From Leptospira barantonii (GTDB lineage: Bacteria > Spirochaetota > Leptospiria > Leptospirales > Leptospiraceae): a DNA stretch of 64,000 nucleotides. Shown here one piece after another: positions 21,036 through 39,046 of this stretch. The position numbers and the translations under genes were made by a program. The notes beneath the pieces are model-generated. The model was not told where the DNA came from. It worked only from the letters and a program-made list of their open reading frames with translations, and made no database searches. The stretch lies in contig NZ_NPDS01000007.1 in assembly GCF_002811925.1 (NCBI RefSeq), positions 124,001 to 188,000 on the forward strand. The letters are read 5' to 3'. How positions within the stretch are numbered: position 1 is the first letter of the stretch; each line of letters opens with the position of its first letter.

Positions 21036-22196
21036 ATGCGAACTAAAATCCTTTCCGCGTTGACTCTCGCGATTCTAATATTCTGTTCTAATTTTTCTTG
21101 CCGTTTTATTTCATCCTTGTTGATCAAGGAAGAACCGGTTCCTTCCGGAATGATCATCGTTTTCCGAAGCGGTGACGCGGAAATCGTTCGAAGCGGAAAA
21201 AAATTAAAACCTTCGGTCGGTTTGATTCTAAAGGAGAACGATCAACTTCAAACCGCTTCGGGATCGATCGACATTCAAACCGGAAACGGCGAAATCATCC
21301 GCGTAAAATCCTATACGAAACTCGTTCTAAAAAATATTTCCAACCCGCAGAAAAAGGAAACGAATCTCTATGTGCAAGCGGGAGAATTATTGATTAAAAC
21401 CAATAAACTCAAAACGAACGAATCGTTTTACATTTCCACTCCGACGACGGTTGCGGGTGTTCGAGGAACTACATTCTCCTTTGAACTTACCAACGGAAAA
21501 CCTCCCAAAGTTAAAGTTTACGAAGGCGCCGTCGCGATCAGTTTCAAAATTCCTAAGGAAATTCTCGCGGACAAAGAAGCTCAGGATAAGGAACTCTATC
21601 AGGAATTCATAACGTTCTTGGAAAAGAACGAAGTCGTTTTAGAAAACGGAGAAGCTTCTTATGTGAAACCGGATCTCGATCACATGATCCAACTCATCTT
21701 AACGAGAATGGAACAAAACGAAGAAATCGCCAAGGAATTCGAAACGATTCAAAAGATGGAGAATCATTCTCCCGAAAAATCCGCATTTACCGAATCTCCT
21801 CAAGAAACTGCGGAAATCGAAACCCTCGTTCAAGCGGATTCAAATCTTGTCGCGAAGGCTCTAACCGAATCCAATCCGGATCCGAATCAACCGATGATTT
21901 CTTCGATTTCTTCCGAGATTCAAAACGACCAAAATTCCAAACTGGATCAAGCCTTGGAAAATATCCAAACTAAAGCGGAAGCGAGCGGACTCAAGGACGA
22001 AGCCAAAATCAAGGAATACTACAACGTCCTCGAGATCGTAGTTAAGGAAGACGGCACAAAACTATCCGGCGCGATCGTTACCCAAATCGGCGATCGTTTG
22101 ATTCTTCATACTCCGAGCGGAGTCGTTCGTATTAATAAAAACGAAATCAACTACGTGGATTATCATACCTTCCAGATCAAAACGAAGGCCAAATAA
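21036..22196 (+). CDS. FecR-domain lipoprotein
   Basis: 386 residues. The signal and lipobox end SNFSC (Cys22). Residues ~40-170 are a FecR domain: MIIVFRSGDAEIVRSGKKLKPSVGL, GSIDIQTGNGEIIRVKSYTKLVL, TPTTVAGVRGTTFSFEL and VKVYEGAVAI. The following ~150 residues are Glu/Gln/Lys-rich and probably helical, and the C-terminus has a short beta part (LSGAIVTQIGDRLILHTPSG). In Leptospira many such proteins exist without a neighbouring sigma factor, and none is seen here. Likely a periplasmic or surface lipoprotein whose partner is unknown. Confidence 0.85.
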   Translation: MRTKILSALTLAILIFCSNFSCRFISSLLIKEEPVPSGMIIVFRSGDAEIVRSGKKLKPSVGLILKENDQLQTASGSIDIQTGNGEIIRVKSYTKLVLKNISNPQKKETNLYVQAGELLIKTNKLKTNESFYISTPTTVAGVRGTTFSFELTNGKPPKVKVYEGAVAISFKIPKEILADKEAQDKELYQEFITFLEKNEVVLENGEASYVKPDLDHMIQLILTRMEQNEEIAKEFETIQKMENHSPEKSAFTESPQETAEIETLVQADSNLVAKALTESNPDPNQPMISSISSEIQNDQNSKLDQALENIQTKAEASGLKDEAKIKEYYNVLEIVVKEDGTKLSGAIVTQIGDRLILHTPSGVVRINKNEINYVDYHTFQIKTKAK

Positions 22197-22279
22197 GAAT
22201 CTACGGAACGAAATTTGATTTTTGGATCCGATTTTCTTTTTGATCTTTCGAACAATTCTTTCAGTCTGCCAGCAAGACT

Positions 22280-23443
<1,164 letters not shown>

Positions 23444-23446
23444 AGA

Positions 23447-25870
<2,424 letters not shown>

Positions 25871-25977
25871 TCTGATTGCTATTGAGAAGCGAAGAATGCC
25901 GGAAACAATCAGAAAACACCTTCTTTCGTTTTCTTTTTCCGGGTTGCGCAAGGAACAAATCAAAACAGAGTGGGTTT

Positions 25978-26766
<789 letters not shown>

Positions 26767-26775
26767 AATCTCTTC

Positions 26776-27147
26776 TTAGAGTTTATATTCCATTTTTTTA
26801 ATCACACCCTTCTTATCGATCGTAAGTTTGATGAACTTCGTATCATCGGTGATCGCCGCAGGTTTTTCAGCCAAAGTCTTATAAGAATTCTTTTGATAAT
26901 CCGTGGAAACCAAATACCATTCCAGAACCGCGCCGTCTTGTGTGTTGAGTTCTACGGAGGGAGTTCCTAATACCGCTTCCGCTTTGATTCTTTTATCTCC
27001 TTCCTTAACCATTCCCACTTCGAAAGTTCTAATATCGGAATTGGGTTGAAACTCTTGTCTTGGAGGTTGTTTTTTCTCCTCGGATTTGCAAAAGGAAAGA
27101 ACGGACATACAAGTTAAAATCAAAAGCGCTGAAAAAATCTTTTTCAT
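26776..27147 (-). CDS. small lipoprotein
   Basis: 123 residues from the ATG at 27147, which has GAAGGA six bases upstream; an in-frame start 11 codons earlier lacks a signal. The lipobox is SVLSFC. The mature part starts with a Lys/Glu/Pro linker and then a compact alpha/beta domain with VGMVKEGDKRIKAEAVLGTPS and AVLEWYL. This resembles the small SmpA/BamE-like fold (beta strand, helix, GxP turn), but the similarity is too weak to name it. Likely a periplasmic or outer-membrane lipid-anchored protein. Confidence 0.78.
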   Translation of the reverse strand: MKKIFSALLILTCMSVLSFCKSEEKKQPPRQEFQPNSDIRTFEVGMVKEGDKRIKAEAVLGTPSVELNTQDGAVLEWYLVSTDYQKNSYKTLAEKPAAITDDTKFIKLTIDKKGVIKKMEYKL

Positions 27148-27275
27148 CGTATCCTTCTCTAAGTTTGGATTTTGAACCACAAGTATCGATTTTATTTTCG
27201 CTCTGTCGAGATTAAAAATCGAAACGGAATTTAAAAAATTCTTCTTTATCCTTCCCGAAGAACCACGATGGCCGC

Positions 27276-28238
27276 ATGAACGAGAAAGAAAGTTCCGTTA
27301 AAACCGTTTTAGTGACCGGAGGAAGCGGTTCCTTAGGTCTCATGCTCGTTCCGGAATTACTCAAAGATCACCGAGTCATTTGTATCGGAAGGAAACTTTC
27401 TTCTTTTCCGGATACGGTTCGTTTTCATTCGAATTTCGTTTTTTATGAAGTCGATCTGGAAAACGATTCCGAATTTTCCATCGATGAGAATCCGGATTTT
27501 ATCGTTCATCTTGCGGGTAAGGTAAGCGGAGAAGCTTCGACCTTGGAAGAATATAGAAAAGGAAACGAACTTTCTACGAGTAAGATTCTCAAGTTCGCGT
27601 CCAAGAATAAAAAAATCGGAATCCTATTTTCAAGTTCCTCATCCGTTTACGGATTTTCGGATCAACCCGTGACCGAATCTTCTTTGTTAAACGGAAATAC
27701 GTTTTATGCGATTTCAAAAATAGAATGCGAAACCTTAATTCAAAAATCGAAGAATCAGTTCGTAATTTTGAGGATCGCTTCGGTTTACGGACCTACGAAT
27801 AAAAGCTTTCTAAATAAACTCCTTACTTTGTTTCGATACGGCATTCTTCTTTATTCCGGAAATCCGAATTTCAAAAAATCCATGGTTCATTCTTCCGATG
27901 TGATCGCGGCGATTTTACTCGTATTGAATAAATGGAATAAAGCTTCCGGTAAAATTTTCAACGTTTCCTATCCGCAGGCTCTGTCTTCCGAAGAGGTTAA
28001 AATTCTTTTTTCAAAATTGATGCCCGGAAAATTCTTTCTGACTTTGAAACTTAGAGGACTGATTCTATTTTTATTCAACGTCGCCAACGCGCTCCTAACG
28101 AAGATAACGAAAAAGAAAATCAATTTGGAATACATCCAAGAATCCTCGATCGTCGTTTCCGATCGGATTCAAAAGGAATTGGGATTTCGGTTTAATAAAA
28201 ATTTTGAGGAAGGAATTTCTGAAATTCTGAAATTCTGA
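27276..28238 (+). CDS. NAD-dependent epimerase/dehydratase family protein
   Basis: 320-residue extended SDR. The cofactor motif is TGGSGSLG near residue 14, the active site YAISK with SSSSSVYG upstream, and RIASVYGP follows, as in nucleotide-sugar epimerases and dehydratases. DEN/IVHLAGKVSG marks the fourth beta strand. A hydrophobic segment at 265-285 (LILFLFNVANALL) is unusual for soluble epimerases and may bind a membrane or a lipid-linked substrate. The last codons lie in a tandem repeat of eight bases. The substrate cannot be told. No polysaccharide genes adjoin it. Confidence 0.85.
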   Translation: MNEKESSVKTVLVTGGSGSLGLMLVPELLKDHRVICIGRKLSSFPDTVRFHSNFVFYEVDLENDSEFSIDENPDFIVHLAGKVSGEASTLEEYRKGNELSTSKILKFASKNKKIGILFSSSSSVYGFSDQPVTESSLLNGNTFYAISKIECETLIQKSKNQFVILRIASVYGPTNKSFLNKLLTLFRYGILLYSGNPNFKKSMVHSSDVIAAILLVLNKWNKASGKIFNVSYPQALSSEEVKILFSKLMPGKFFLTLKLRGLILFLFNVANALLTKITKKKINLEYIQESSIVVSDRIQKELGFRFNKNFEEGISEILKF

Positions 28239-28249
28239 AATTCTGAAAT
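28213..28249. repeat. 8-bp tandem repeat GAAATTCT over an epimerase stop codon
   Basis: One imperfect copy (GAATTTCT), three perfect copies of GAAATTCT and a partial fifth. The stop codon of the epimerase gene (28236-28238) is inside the array. Because the unit is not a multiple of three, a copy-number change would shift the last codons. Confidence 0.9.
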
Positions 28250-28262
28250 CCAAAGAAAGAGT

Positions 28263-28709
28263 TTAAACTTCCGCCTTTTCTGAAAGAAGCGAAAGCAGAC
28301 GATCCAAATCGTTTTTGAGATCATTCAGACTTTTTTTATCCACATCGAAGTTTTCCAAAAGACGGGTCGGAACGCAAACGGCTTTCTCTTTTAACTTTTT
28401 GCCTTTGTTGGAAAGAAAGATTTGAACCGATCGTTCGTCTTCTTCGGAACGTTTTCGAACAACAAGCTCCGAGTCTTCCAGACGTTTTAACAACGGAGTC
28501 AAGGTTCCCGAATCTAAATATAATTTTTTTCCGATTTCCTTTACACTACATCCGTCCTCTTGCCAAAGCACGAGAAGAACGAGATATTGCGGATACGTAA
28601 GTCCTAACTCGTCCAGGATCGGACGATAAAGAGCCGTTACAGCTCTTGAACACGCGTAGAGCGGAAAACAAATTTGATTTTCAAGATACAGGTCTTTAGC
28701 GGTTGTCAT
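28263..28709 (-). CDS. MarR-family regulator, OhrR-type peroxide sensor
   Basis: 148 residues. The N-terminal LENQICFPLYA places Cys14 where OhrR proteins have their redox-sensing cysteine. The winged helix is SVKEIGKKLYLDSGTLTPLLKRLEDSELVVRKRSEEDERSVQIFLS, with the wing Asp-Glu-Arg as in MarR/OhrR. A second Cys (AVCVP) is near residue 118. It lies 39 bp downstream of the peroxidase gene on the same strand and probably represses that operon through the palindrome in front of it. Oxidation of Cys14 by organic peroxide would release repression. Confidence 0.9.
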   Translation of the reverse strand: MTTAKDLYLENQICFPLYACSRAVTALYRPILDELGLTYPQYLVLLVLWQEDGCSVKEIGKKLYLDSGTLTPLLKRLEDSELVVRKRSEEDERSVQIFLSNKGKKLKEKAVCVPTRLLENFDVDKKSLNDLKNDLDRLLSLLSEKAEV

Positions 28710-28748
28710 GATGAGATCCGTCCCACTTTCATGGGACGGTTTCGATTT

Positions 28749-29234
28749 TTATTTTTTTAATAAATCTTGAATTTCTTTTTCGATCTTTTCGGGAGTTGTC
28801 ATCGGAGAAAAACGTTTGATGACTTTTCCTTGTTTATCCACCAAGAATTTCGTAAAGTTCCACTTGATCGAGTTTCCGAAAAATCCCGAAGCCTCGTTTT
28901 TCAAAAAGCGAAACACCGGATGAGCGTTGTCTCCGTTCACGTCGATCTTTTTGAAAATCGGAAATTCAACTCCATAGTTTCTTTGGCAGAAAGCCTTGAT
29001 CGTTTCATCGGAGCCCGGTTCCTGATGTTTGAACTGATCGCACGGAAACCCGAGAACCTCGAGTCCGTTCGTTTTGTATTTACTGTAGAGTGTTTGAAGA
29101 CCCGCATACTGAGGAGTAAAAGCGCATTCGCTCGCGGTGTTCACGATTAAGAGAACCTTACCTTTATAATCTTCCAATTTTTGATCTTTGCCGCTGTTCA
29201 GCGTTGCGGTGAGGTCGTACAATGTTTGGCTCAT
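28749..29234 (-). CDS. glutathione peroxidase family (thiol peroxidase)
   Basis: 161 residues from the ATG at 29234, which has GGAG six bases upstream; an ATG four codons earlier has no ribosome-binding site. Peroxidatic Cys37 is in NTASECAFTPQY, the second motif is LGFPCDQFKHQEPG with a possible resolving Cys, and KWNFTKFLVDKQG holds the Trp-Asn. It uses Cys rather than selenocysteine, so thioredoxin is the more likely reductant, as in other bacterial members. It reduces organic hydroperoxides. It is the first gene of an operon with the OhrR-type regulator. Confidence 0.94.
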   Translation of the reverse strand: MSQTLYDLTATLNSGKDQKLEDYKGKVLLIVNTASECAFTPQYAGLQTLYSKYKTNGLEVLGFPCDQFKHQEPGSDETIKAFCQRNYGVEFPIFKKIDVNGDNAHPVFRFLKNEASGFFGNSIKWNFTKFLVDKQGKVIKRFSPMTTPEKIEKEIQDLLKK

Positions 29235-29247
29235 TTCAATCTCCATT

Positions 29248-29265
29248 TAGATTGTGCACAATTTA
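29248..29265 (-). promoter_or_regulatory. palindromic operator in front of the peroxidase-OhrR operon
   Basis: ATTGTGCACAAT (29251-29262) is a perfect 12-base palindrome, extending to 18 bases with one mismatched pair. It lies 17 bp before the peroxidase start codon, next to an AT-rich stretch that may hold the -10 box. A TTGACG -35-like box (minus strand) is at 29294-29299. Size and symmetry fit a MarR-family dimer site. Confidence 0.65.
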
Positions 29266-29409
29266 ATTTTACAAAATATATAATTTTCCCTTTCGTCAAG
29301 AAAATTTTTACCGGTTTACGAAAATTCGAAAACAAATACATTTTTAACCGAGCCCGAATCAAAACGTTCTAAGGTGTTGATTTTTTTCGAGAAAGGATAG
29401 AATCCATCC

Positions 29410-30165
<756 letters not shown>

Positions 30166-30211
30166 TTCGATACAAATTTAAGTATGTCGTCTAAGTAATC
30201 TAGGATAAAGA

Positions 30212-32008
30212 ATGCAGGATCATAACTTACTCATAACTCTTATCGTATTTCTGTCCGCGGCCGTAATTTCGGTTCCGCTTTTTAAAAGAATCGGGCTCGG
30301 TTCGGTGGTCGGCTATTTGATCGGAGGAACGATCATAGGACCGTGGGGAATCGGCTTGATAACCGACGTGGATAGTATTCTTCATTTGTCGGAGTTCGGA
30401 GTCGTTTTACTTTTATTTTTGATCGGTCTTGAATTGAAACCTCAAAGGCTTTGGATTCTGAGAAGACCCGTCTTCGGTTTAGGCGGACTACAAGTCGTTT
30501 TAACATCCCTCGTATTCTTTGTCGCATTATCGTTCTTGGGTTTGGAAAAATCGCAGGCCATCGTAATCAGTATTAGCATTTCATTATCTTCCACCGCGTT
30601 TGCCCTTCAGGTTTTGGGAGAAAAAAACGAACTCAACACCGCTCACGGAAGAAGCGCGTTCGCGATCCTATTGTTTCAGGATCTTGCGGTAATTCCGATT
30701 ATGGCGATGCTTCCATTCTTAGCGGAATCCGCCGCGGATCCCGGTTCGCAGGGAGGAATGAAACAAATCCTTTTCGCGGTAGGAACGATTCTCGCGGTAA
30801 TTTTAGCGGGAAGATTTTTGGCTCGCCCTTTGTTCAGACTCGTCGCTTCCACGGGGAATCATGAAATTTTCACCGCTCTTTCTCTGCTGATCGTAATCGG
30901 CGTTTCCCTATTGATGGATCAAGTCGGTTTGTCCATGGCGCTCGGTTCTTTTTTGGGTGGAGTGATCCTCGCCGATTCGGAATACAGACACGAGTTGGAA
31001 TCCAATCTCGAACCGTTCAAGGGTCTTCTATTAGGTTTATTCTTTTTAGCAGTTGGAATGTCGATCAATCTCGGGGAAGTTTTGAAAGATCCGATTCTCG
31101 TTTTGGTTTTCGCATTAACGTTGATGTTCGTAAAAGCGAGTATCCTCTATCTTTTGGGAAGAATTTCCAAACACAACGAAGAAGCTTCGCTCAATCTTTC
31201 CGTAACGATTTCTCAGGGCGGAGAATTCGCATTCGTAATCTTAGGAGTGGGAGTTTCACTTTCCATTCTTCCCCGAGAAAGGGCGGACTTAGTCATCGCA
31301 GTGGTCACGCTTTCCATGGGTTTAACTCCGATTTTAGGAATCGCAAAAGATAAGATCGCGGATCTGATTTTCAAAAAAGAAGAAGAACAGGAAGACGACG
31401 AGATTGAAGAACAAAACCGCGTAATCGTCGCCGGTTTCGGAAGATTCGGACAAATCATTGCGAGGATGCTTTTCGTACATAGAATTGGGTTCACCGCATT
31501 GGAACACAATCCGGATCAAGTAAACTTGGCGAGAAAATTCGGTTATAAGATCTACTACGGAGACGCGAGTAAGTTGAGTCTTTTAAGATCCGCGGGTGCA
31601 GAACATGCAGATTTATTTATATTAGCGGTTCAAGATATAGAAGTTTCCATCAAAGTCGCGGAACTCATTAAAAAACACTTTCCGAATCTCACGATCATCG
31701 CGAGGGCTCGAAATCGGGAACACGTTTTTAAACTGATGGAACTCGGTGTGAAGATTATTCGAAGAGATACTTTTGCTTCGGCTTTGGAACTTGCGGGGGA
31801 AACTCTGAGCAGGCTCGGATTTATGGATTCGGAAGTGGAACAGAAGGTTAAAAAATTCAGAGCGCACGACGAATTAACCCTGAAAGGGCAGTTTCAAATT
31901 CGAAACGACGAGAAAGAGTTCATTCAGTTTTCCAAGAATGCAATGCGGCAACTTGAGGCCGCCTTCGAAGCTGACCGAGAAGAAAAAGAAGGGAAGGCCG
32001 CGAGCTAA
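30212..32008 (+). CDS. Kef-type CPA2 cation/proton antiporter with RCK domain
   Basis: 598 residues. Twelve or so membrane spans occupy residues 1-385 (SVVGYLIGGTIIGPWGIG, LFLIGLELKPQRLW, SISLSSTAFALQVL, LLFQDLAVIPIMAML), followed by an acidic linker and a TrkA-N/RCK domain from residue ~400 with VAGFGRFGQIIARML and the Asp-type YYGDASKLSLL. It moves potassium out against protons. In KefB/KefC, glutathione adducts open the gate. The residues for glutathione binding were not checked. It is in a probable operon with the DJ-1-like gene. Confidence 0.92.
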   Translation: MQDHNLLITLIVFLSAAVISVPLFKRIGLGSVVGYLIGGTIIGPWGIGLITDVDSILHLSEFGVVLLLFLIGLELKPQRLWILRRPVFGLGGLQVVLTSLVFFVALSFLGLEKSQAIVISISISLSSTAFALQVLGEKNELNTAHGRSAFAILLFQDLAVIPIMAMLPFLAESAADPGSQGGMKQILFAVGTILAVILAGRFLARPLFRLVASTGNHEIFTALSLLIVIGVSLLMDQVGLSMALGSFLGGVILADSEYRHELESNLEPFKGLLLGLFFLAVGMSINLGEVLKDPILVLVFALTLMFVKASILYLLGRISKHNEEASLNLSVTISQGGEFAFVILGVGVSLSILPRERADLVIAVVTLSMGLTPILGIAKDKIADLIFKKEEEQEDDEIEEQNRVIVAGFGRFGQIIARMLFVHRIGFTALEHNPDQVNLARKFGYKIYYGDASKLSLLRSAGAEHADLFILAVQDIEVSIKVAELIKKHFPNLTIIARARNREHVFKLMELGVKIIRRDTFASALELAGETLSRLGFMDSEVEQKVKKFRAHDELTLKGQFQIRNDEKEFIQFSKNAMRQLEAAFEADREEKEGKAAS

Positions 32009-32265
32009 CGGCCTTAACTTTTTATAAAGTGTTACAATTCACTCTATTTGATAGAAAAAGCGTCAGATCGAATACAAGTTACTCAATAAATTATTACGGA
32101 ATTCATTTCCTAAACGGGTTCCGATCAAAAATATAACGGGGCAACTCGTTTTTCTCTGTCTTTTAGACCCAGTCCAGCGGATATGTTCATTATAGGAAAC
32201 TTTTCCGTCTTGGACTTCCCATAGAGTTTAGGGCGGAGAAATCCAATTCTCTTCACTATTCTCTC
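32009..32265 (+). other. non-coding stretch between kef stop and its terminator
   Basis: About 257 bp without a convincing open frame on either strand. It ends in a strong terminator that points the same way as the antiporter gene. So either the antiporter transcript has a long 3' end, or a small RNA is made here. No promoter box could be called with confidence. Confidence 0.4.
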
Positions 32266-32300
32266 CGGAGTGGCTCTTCACCGAGCCGCTCCGATTTTTT
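32266..32300 (+). terminator. Rho-independent terminator
   Basis: CGGAGTGGCTC, loop TTCACC, GAGCCGCTCCG gives an 11-pair stem (one T-G pair), followed by ATTTTTT. It works only for plus-strand transcripts, since the other side has no T-run. Confidence 0.9.
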
Positions 32301-32325
32301 GAAATCCTTTTCATAGTTCAAAAGA

Positions 32326-33120
32326 TTATAACGATTTAAGAATCTCTTCTCGCTTTCTTTTATACTCTTCTTCAGAAATTAGTTTCTTATCGAACAGATT
32401 CTTCAGTTCCAACAATCGCTTCTCCGAGTCCTGAATCGCATTTTCTTTTTGCGGAGTTTTCACCTCGGTGTTCTGCGGTGCCGTCGATCCGGTCTTGACG
32501 ACTATATGAAACTTTTTAGATTCGCCTTGCGTATCGTTATAATAAGACAATGTTCCGATTGCAGAGTCGGGAATAAAAACTTCCAGCGAAGGTTTAAGAT
32601 TCGATTCGGATAAAGAATAATTCGACCAATCTTGAAACGCGTACGGCGTTTGAAAGTCGATGAATTGATTCAATTCGAAAAAGATAAAATGAATCGAATC
32701 GATCGTAGGGTATAATAAAAAGACCGTTCTTCGAATTCTTCTTCCCGGATTGATCGTATCTTCTTTTTTCAAAATCCAAAGTTGATAGACATGCGAAGAA
32801 GAACGTTCAAAATTTCGAAAGGATCGCTCCGCAATCTCCTGACTCAGTTCTTTGGAAAAAATTCGAAACGCGGAATCGTTTACGAGAGAATCGTTTCGAT
32901 TTCCCATCTGATACAACGCGTCCGCGATCAGAGTTTTGAAATTATTTCTTTCTTGGTTTTGAGGATAAGAAGCGTTTCGATCCAACCAAACGGGTAAGTC
33001 CGGTACGTTTTCAAAAGAATAAAACGCAATCGAATCGGATGAATAATTTAATTCTTTTCGGATTCCGGCAAAACAGGAAACCACAACTAAGGAGAGAATA
33101 AAAAGTCTAAATCGATTCAT
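32326..33120 (-). CDS. putative lipoprotein with C-terminal SHOCT domain
   Basis: 264 residues. A short hydrophobic N-terminus ends VVVSC (Cys16), a loose lipobox. Residues 20-200 have no clear family, with mixed alpha/beta character and many aromatic residues. After a Gln/Thr/Lys linker the last ~30 residues are a SHOCT motif (LLELKNLFDKKLISEEEYKRKREEIL), a short two-helix oligomerisation unit. It is 50 bp downstream of csrA on the same strand and may be the tail of the flagellar operon or have its own promoter. Confidence 0.78.
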   Translation of the reverse strand: MNRFRLFILSLVVVSCFAGIRKELNYSSDSIAFYSFENVPDLPVWLDRNASYPQNQERNNFKTLIADALYQMGNRNDSLVNDSAFRIFSKELSQEIAERSFRNFERSSSHVYQLWILKKEDTINPGRRIRRTVFLLYPTIDSIHFIFFELNQFIDFQTPYAFQDWSNYSLSESNLKPSLEVFIPDSAIGTLSYYNDTQGESKKFHIVVKTGSTAPQNTEVKTPQKENAIQDSEKRLLELKNLFDKKLISEEEYKRKREEILKSL

Positions 33121-33170
33121 GGCAGAACATCGAAAGAATTTCCTCGTAAAGACGATCCTTCAAGTAAGAA

Positions 33171-33897
<727 letters not shown>

Positions 33898-33928
33898 CAT
33901 TTACATTGCGAACGTTTTATATTTTTGT

Positions 33929-35197
<1,269 letters not shown>

Positions 35198-35232
35198 AAA
35201 CTTTTCTCCTTACCCGTCCTTGTTATCCGGGA

Positions 35233-37143
<1,911 letters not shown>

Positions 37144-37175
37144 GGCTTCCTCCTATTTCGAAATATTCGATCTGC

Positions 37176-37703
37176 TTACGCCGAAGCGTTCAGCATCAAA
37201 GCCTGTCTTTTGGCTTGTTTGCGTTCCGGATTTTTTCCCGATCCGTACGTGCTAACGTCGGATTCCATCGCTTTTTCTTTCATGACGTCGATCGTTCTGG
37301 AAAGAATTTCCTGACGAGTCAGAATCAGTTTTTCGTTGGATTTGATTTTTTCTTTTAAACGATGAAGAACCGCTTTGAGGGAGGATCCGAATTCTTTTAA
37401 ACGGAAATTGGATTCTCTATCGAGTTGATTTAAAAAATCGGATAAGGTCGGCGCTCCGTTCTCCGGGAGAGCGAAATTTTTAGAACGATATACTTCTTCG
37501 ATCGATTTCATGCGAACTCTTTCGATCTCAGCGGCCATAACGAGCAACTCGTATGTCTTTTTAGTAATCGTTTCGAGAGACTTTCCGTCGGCTTGAACGA
37601 CAGCCGCCGATTTTTGAGTCTCCAATTCCAGGACGTTAGAATAAAGATTGATCTCGTCCTGAAAAAGTTTCGTAAGTTGCTCCAACCATTCCTCTTGTTT
37701 CAT
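37176..37703 (-). CDS. flgN: FlgN-type flagellar export chaperone
   Basis: 175 residues, almost fully helical and coiled coil. Start of the operon, 32 bp before flgK. FlgN guards FlgK and FlgL from self-assembly in the cytoplasm before export. The sequence pattern ([26 protein letters not shown], then the long charged helix to ~155) agrees with the FlgN fold, although sequence similarity in this family is low. The C-terminal tail is basic. Confidence 0.82.
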   Translation of the reverse strand: MKQEEWLEQLTKLFQDEINLYSNVLELETQKSAAVVQADGKSLETITKKTYELLVMAAEIERVRMKSIEEVYRSKNFALPENGAPTLSDFLNQLDRESNFRLKEFGSSLKAVLHRLKEKIKSNEKLILTRQEILSRTIDVMKEKAMESDVSTYGSGKNPERKQAKRQALMLNASA

Positions 37704-37729
37704 TTGTTTTATCCGATCCCTGCTATCAA

Positions 37730-37756
37730 GAATCGGTAAAATCGGAAATTTGCTTA
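37730..37756 (-). promoter_or_regulatory. sigma28-like promoter for the flgN operon
   Basis: On the minus strand TAAG, 15 bases, then ACCGATTC. The FliA consensus is TAAA-N15-GCCGATAA, so seven or eight of twelve positions agree with exact spacing. It ends 27 bases before the flgN start codon. The match is by eye. Confidence 0.4.
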
Positions 37757-37966
37757 GGTAATTTTCGAAGAAAAAGACGAATCTCCAGGCGGTCGTTCAT
37801 AAGACATAAGCAAGTTCGGGAATTCGAGCGGGAAAAGACCCAAAAAATGAGTCAGATTTAGTTAAGTTCTTTTGTTGTTCTGGCGGAGAATCGAAGGTTC
37901 ACAATTTATTTCCAAACGTTTTTAAATTGTACTCCCGCACCTTTCAAAAAAACATAGCAGGAACCG

Positions 37967-39019
37967 ATGCATAAATATCTGAGAATTTTTTACGTTATAC
38001 TTTTTTTAATTCCGTTCCTAAGCTTTCATTCCGTTTTTTCCAAAGACAAGACGCAAAACAAAGCCAAGGACGTAAAACTGGCATCCACACTTCCGCTTGA
38101 TTCCAAAAAGGAAAAAGAAGTTAAGGAAAAACCGAAAAAGGATCCTAAAAAAGAAACTCCTGCGCAGTTTGAAATCATCAAAAAGAAAGAAGCCCTGTTT
38201 TCTTTTTCGATTCAGACCAGAAAATTTTCACAGGGAGAACTTCTTTTTCTCAAATTGATTCCCGAAAAAACTACTCTTTCCAAATTGGATAGAATCAAAA
38301 TTCTTTGGGAAAAAAAAGAAGTCCCTTATACGATGAAAGATTCGGTATTTTACGCTTGGATTCCCGTCTCTCCCGAGTTTGATAAGAAAAGTGGAATATT
38401 AGAAATTCAAGATAAAAACCTATTCCGTAAAAACGATTATAAGGAATACGAAATTCCCATTCACAAAACCGCTTTCTCTGTCACAAAAGTTTCCACGTTG
38501 ACCATGGATAAAAAATACACATCCGAGGAGCTTCCTCAAGAAACTCTCGATTTTATCGCGGATTGTTCCAAGGCCAAGGCGGAAGCGTTTCATTCGAAGA
38601 CGGACTTACAAATCTCTTCCGATTTTGTATACCCGATTCAAGAAGTTCATTTTACGAGTCCTTTTTACAAAAGAAGAATCTACAACAAAACGAAAGGGAA
38701 ACCGCACGGCGGTGTGGATTTCAAAGGCGGGGTCGGAACTCCGATCTACGCAATCAACGACGGAACCGTAATCCTCTCCAGAGCGATGTACTACGAAGGA
38801 AATTTTACGGTTATCGATCACGGCTTGGAAGTTTATTCACTCTATATGCACCAATCGGAATTGAACGTAAAAGTAGGCGATAAGGTAAAAAAGGGAGATC
38901 CGATCGGCAAAGTAGGTTCTACGGGAATGTCGACCGGACCACATCTTCATTTGGGTTTACGCGTTCAAGGAACTATGGTAAACCCTCTCTCCGTAATTTC
39001 TCAGAAATTGTTCGATTAG
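37967..39019 (+). CDS. M23 (LytM-type) peptidoglycan endopeptidase, exported
   Basis: 350 residues. Signal peptide (IFYVILFLIPFLSFHSVFS), a Lys-rich linker to about residue 65, a beta domain, then the M23 catalytic domain from ~residue 215. All metal and catalytic residues are in place: His247 and Asp251 in PHGGVDF, His295 in YMHQ, His326 and His328 in HLHLG. It should cut peptide cross-links of peptidoglycan in the periplasm. It is divergent from the flagellar operon across 263 bp. It contrasts with the degenerate M23 protein at 61 kb. Confidence 0.92.
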   Translation: MHKYLRIFYVILFLIPFLSFHSVFSKDKTQNKAKDVKLASTLPLDSKKEKEVKEKPKKDPKKETPAQFEIIKKKEALFSFSIQTRKFSQGELLFLKLIPEKTTLSKLDRIKILWEKKEVPYTMKDSVFYAWIPVSPEFDKKSGILEIQDKNLFRKNDYKEYEIPIHKTAFSVTKVSTLTMDKKYTSEELPQETLDFIADCSKAKAEAFHSKTDLQISSDFVYPIQEVHFTSPFYKRRIYNKTKGKPHGGVDFKGGVGTPIYAINDGTVILSRAMYYEGNFTVIDHGLEVYSLYMHQSELNVKVGDKVKKGDPIGKVGSTGMSTGPHLHLGLRVQGTMVNPLSVISQKLFD

Positions 39020-39046
39020 AAAAACTGCATATTCCGATTCGAGGGA

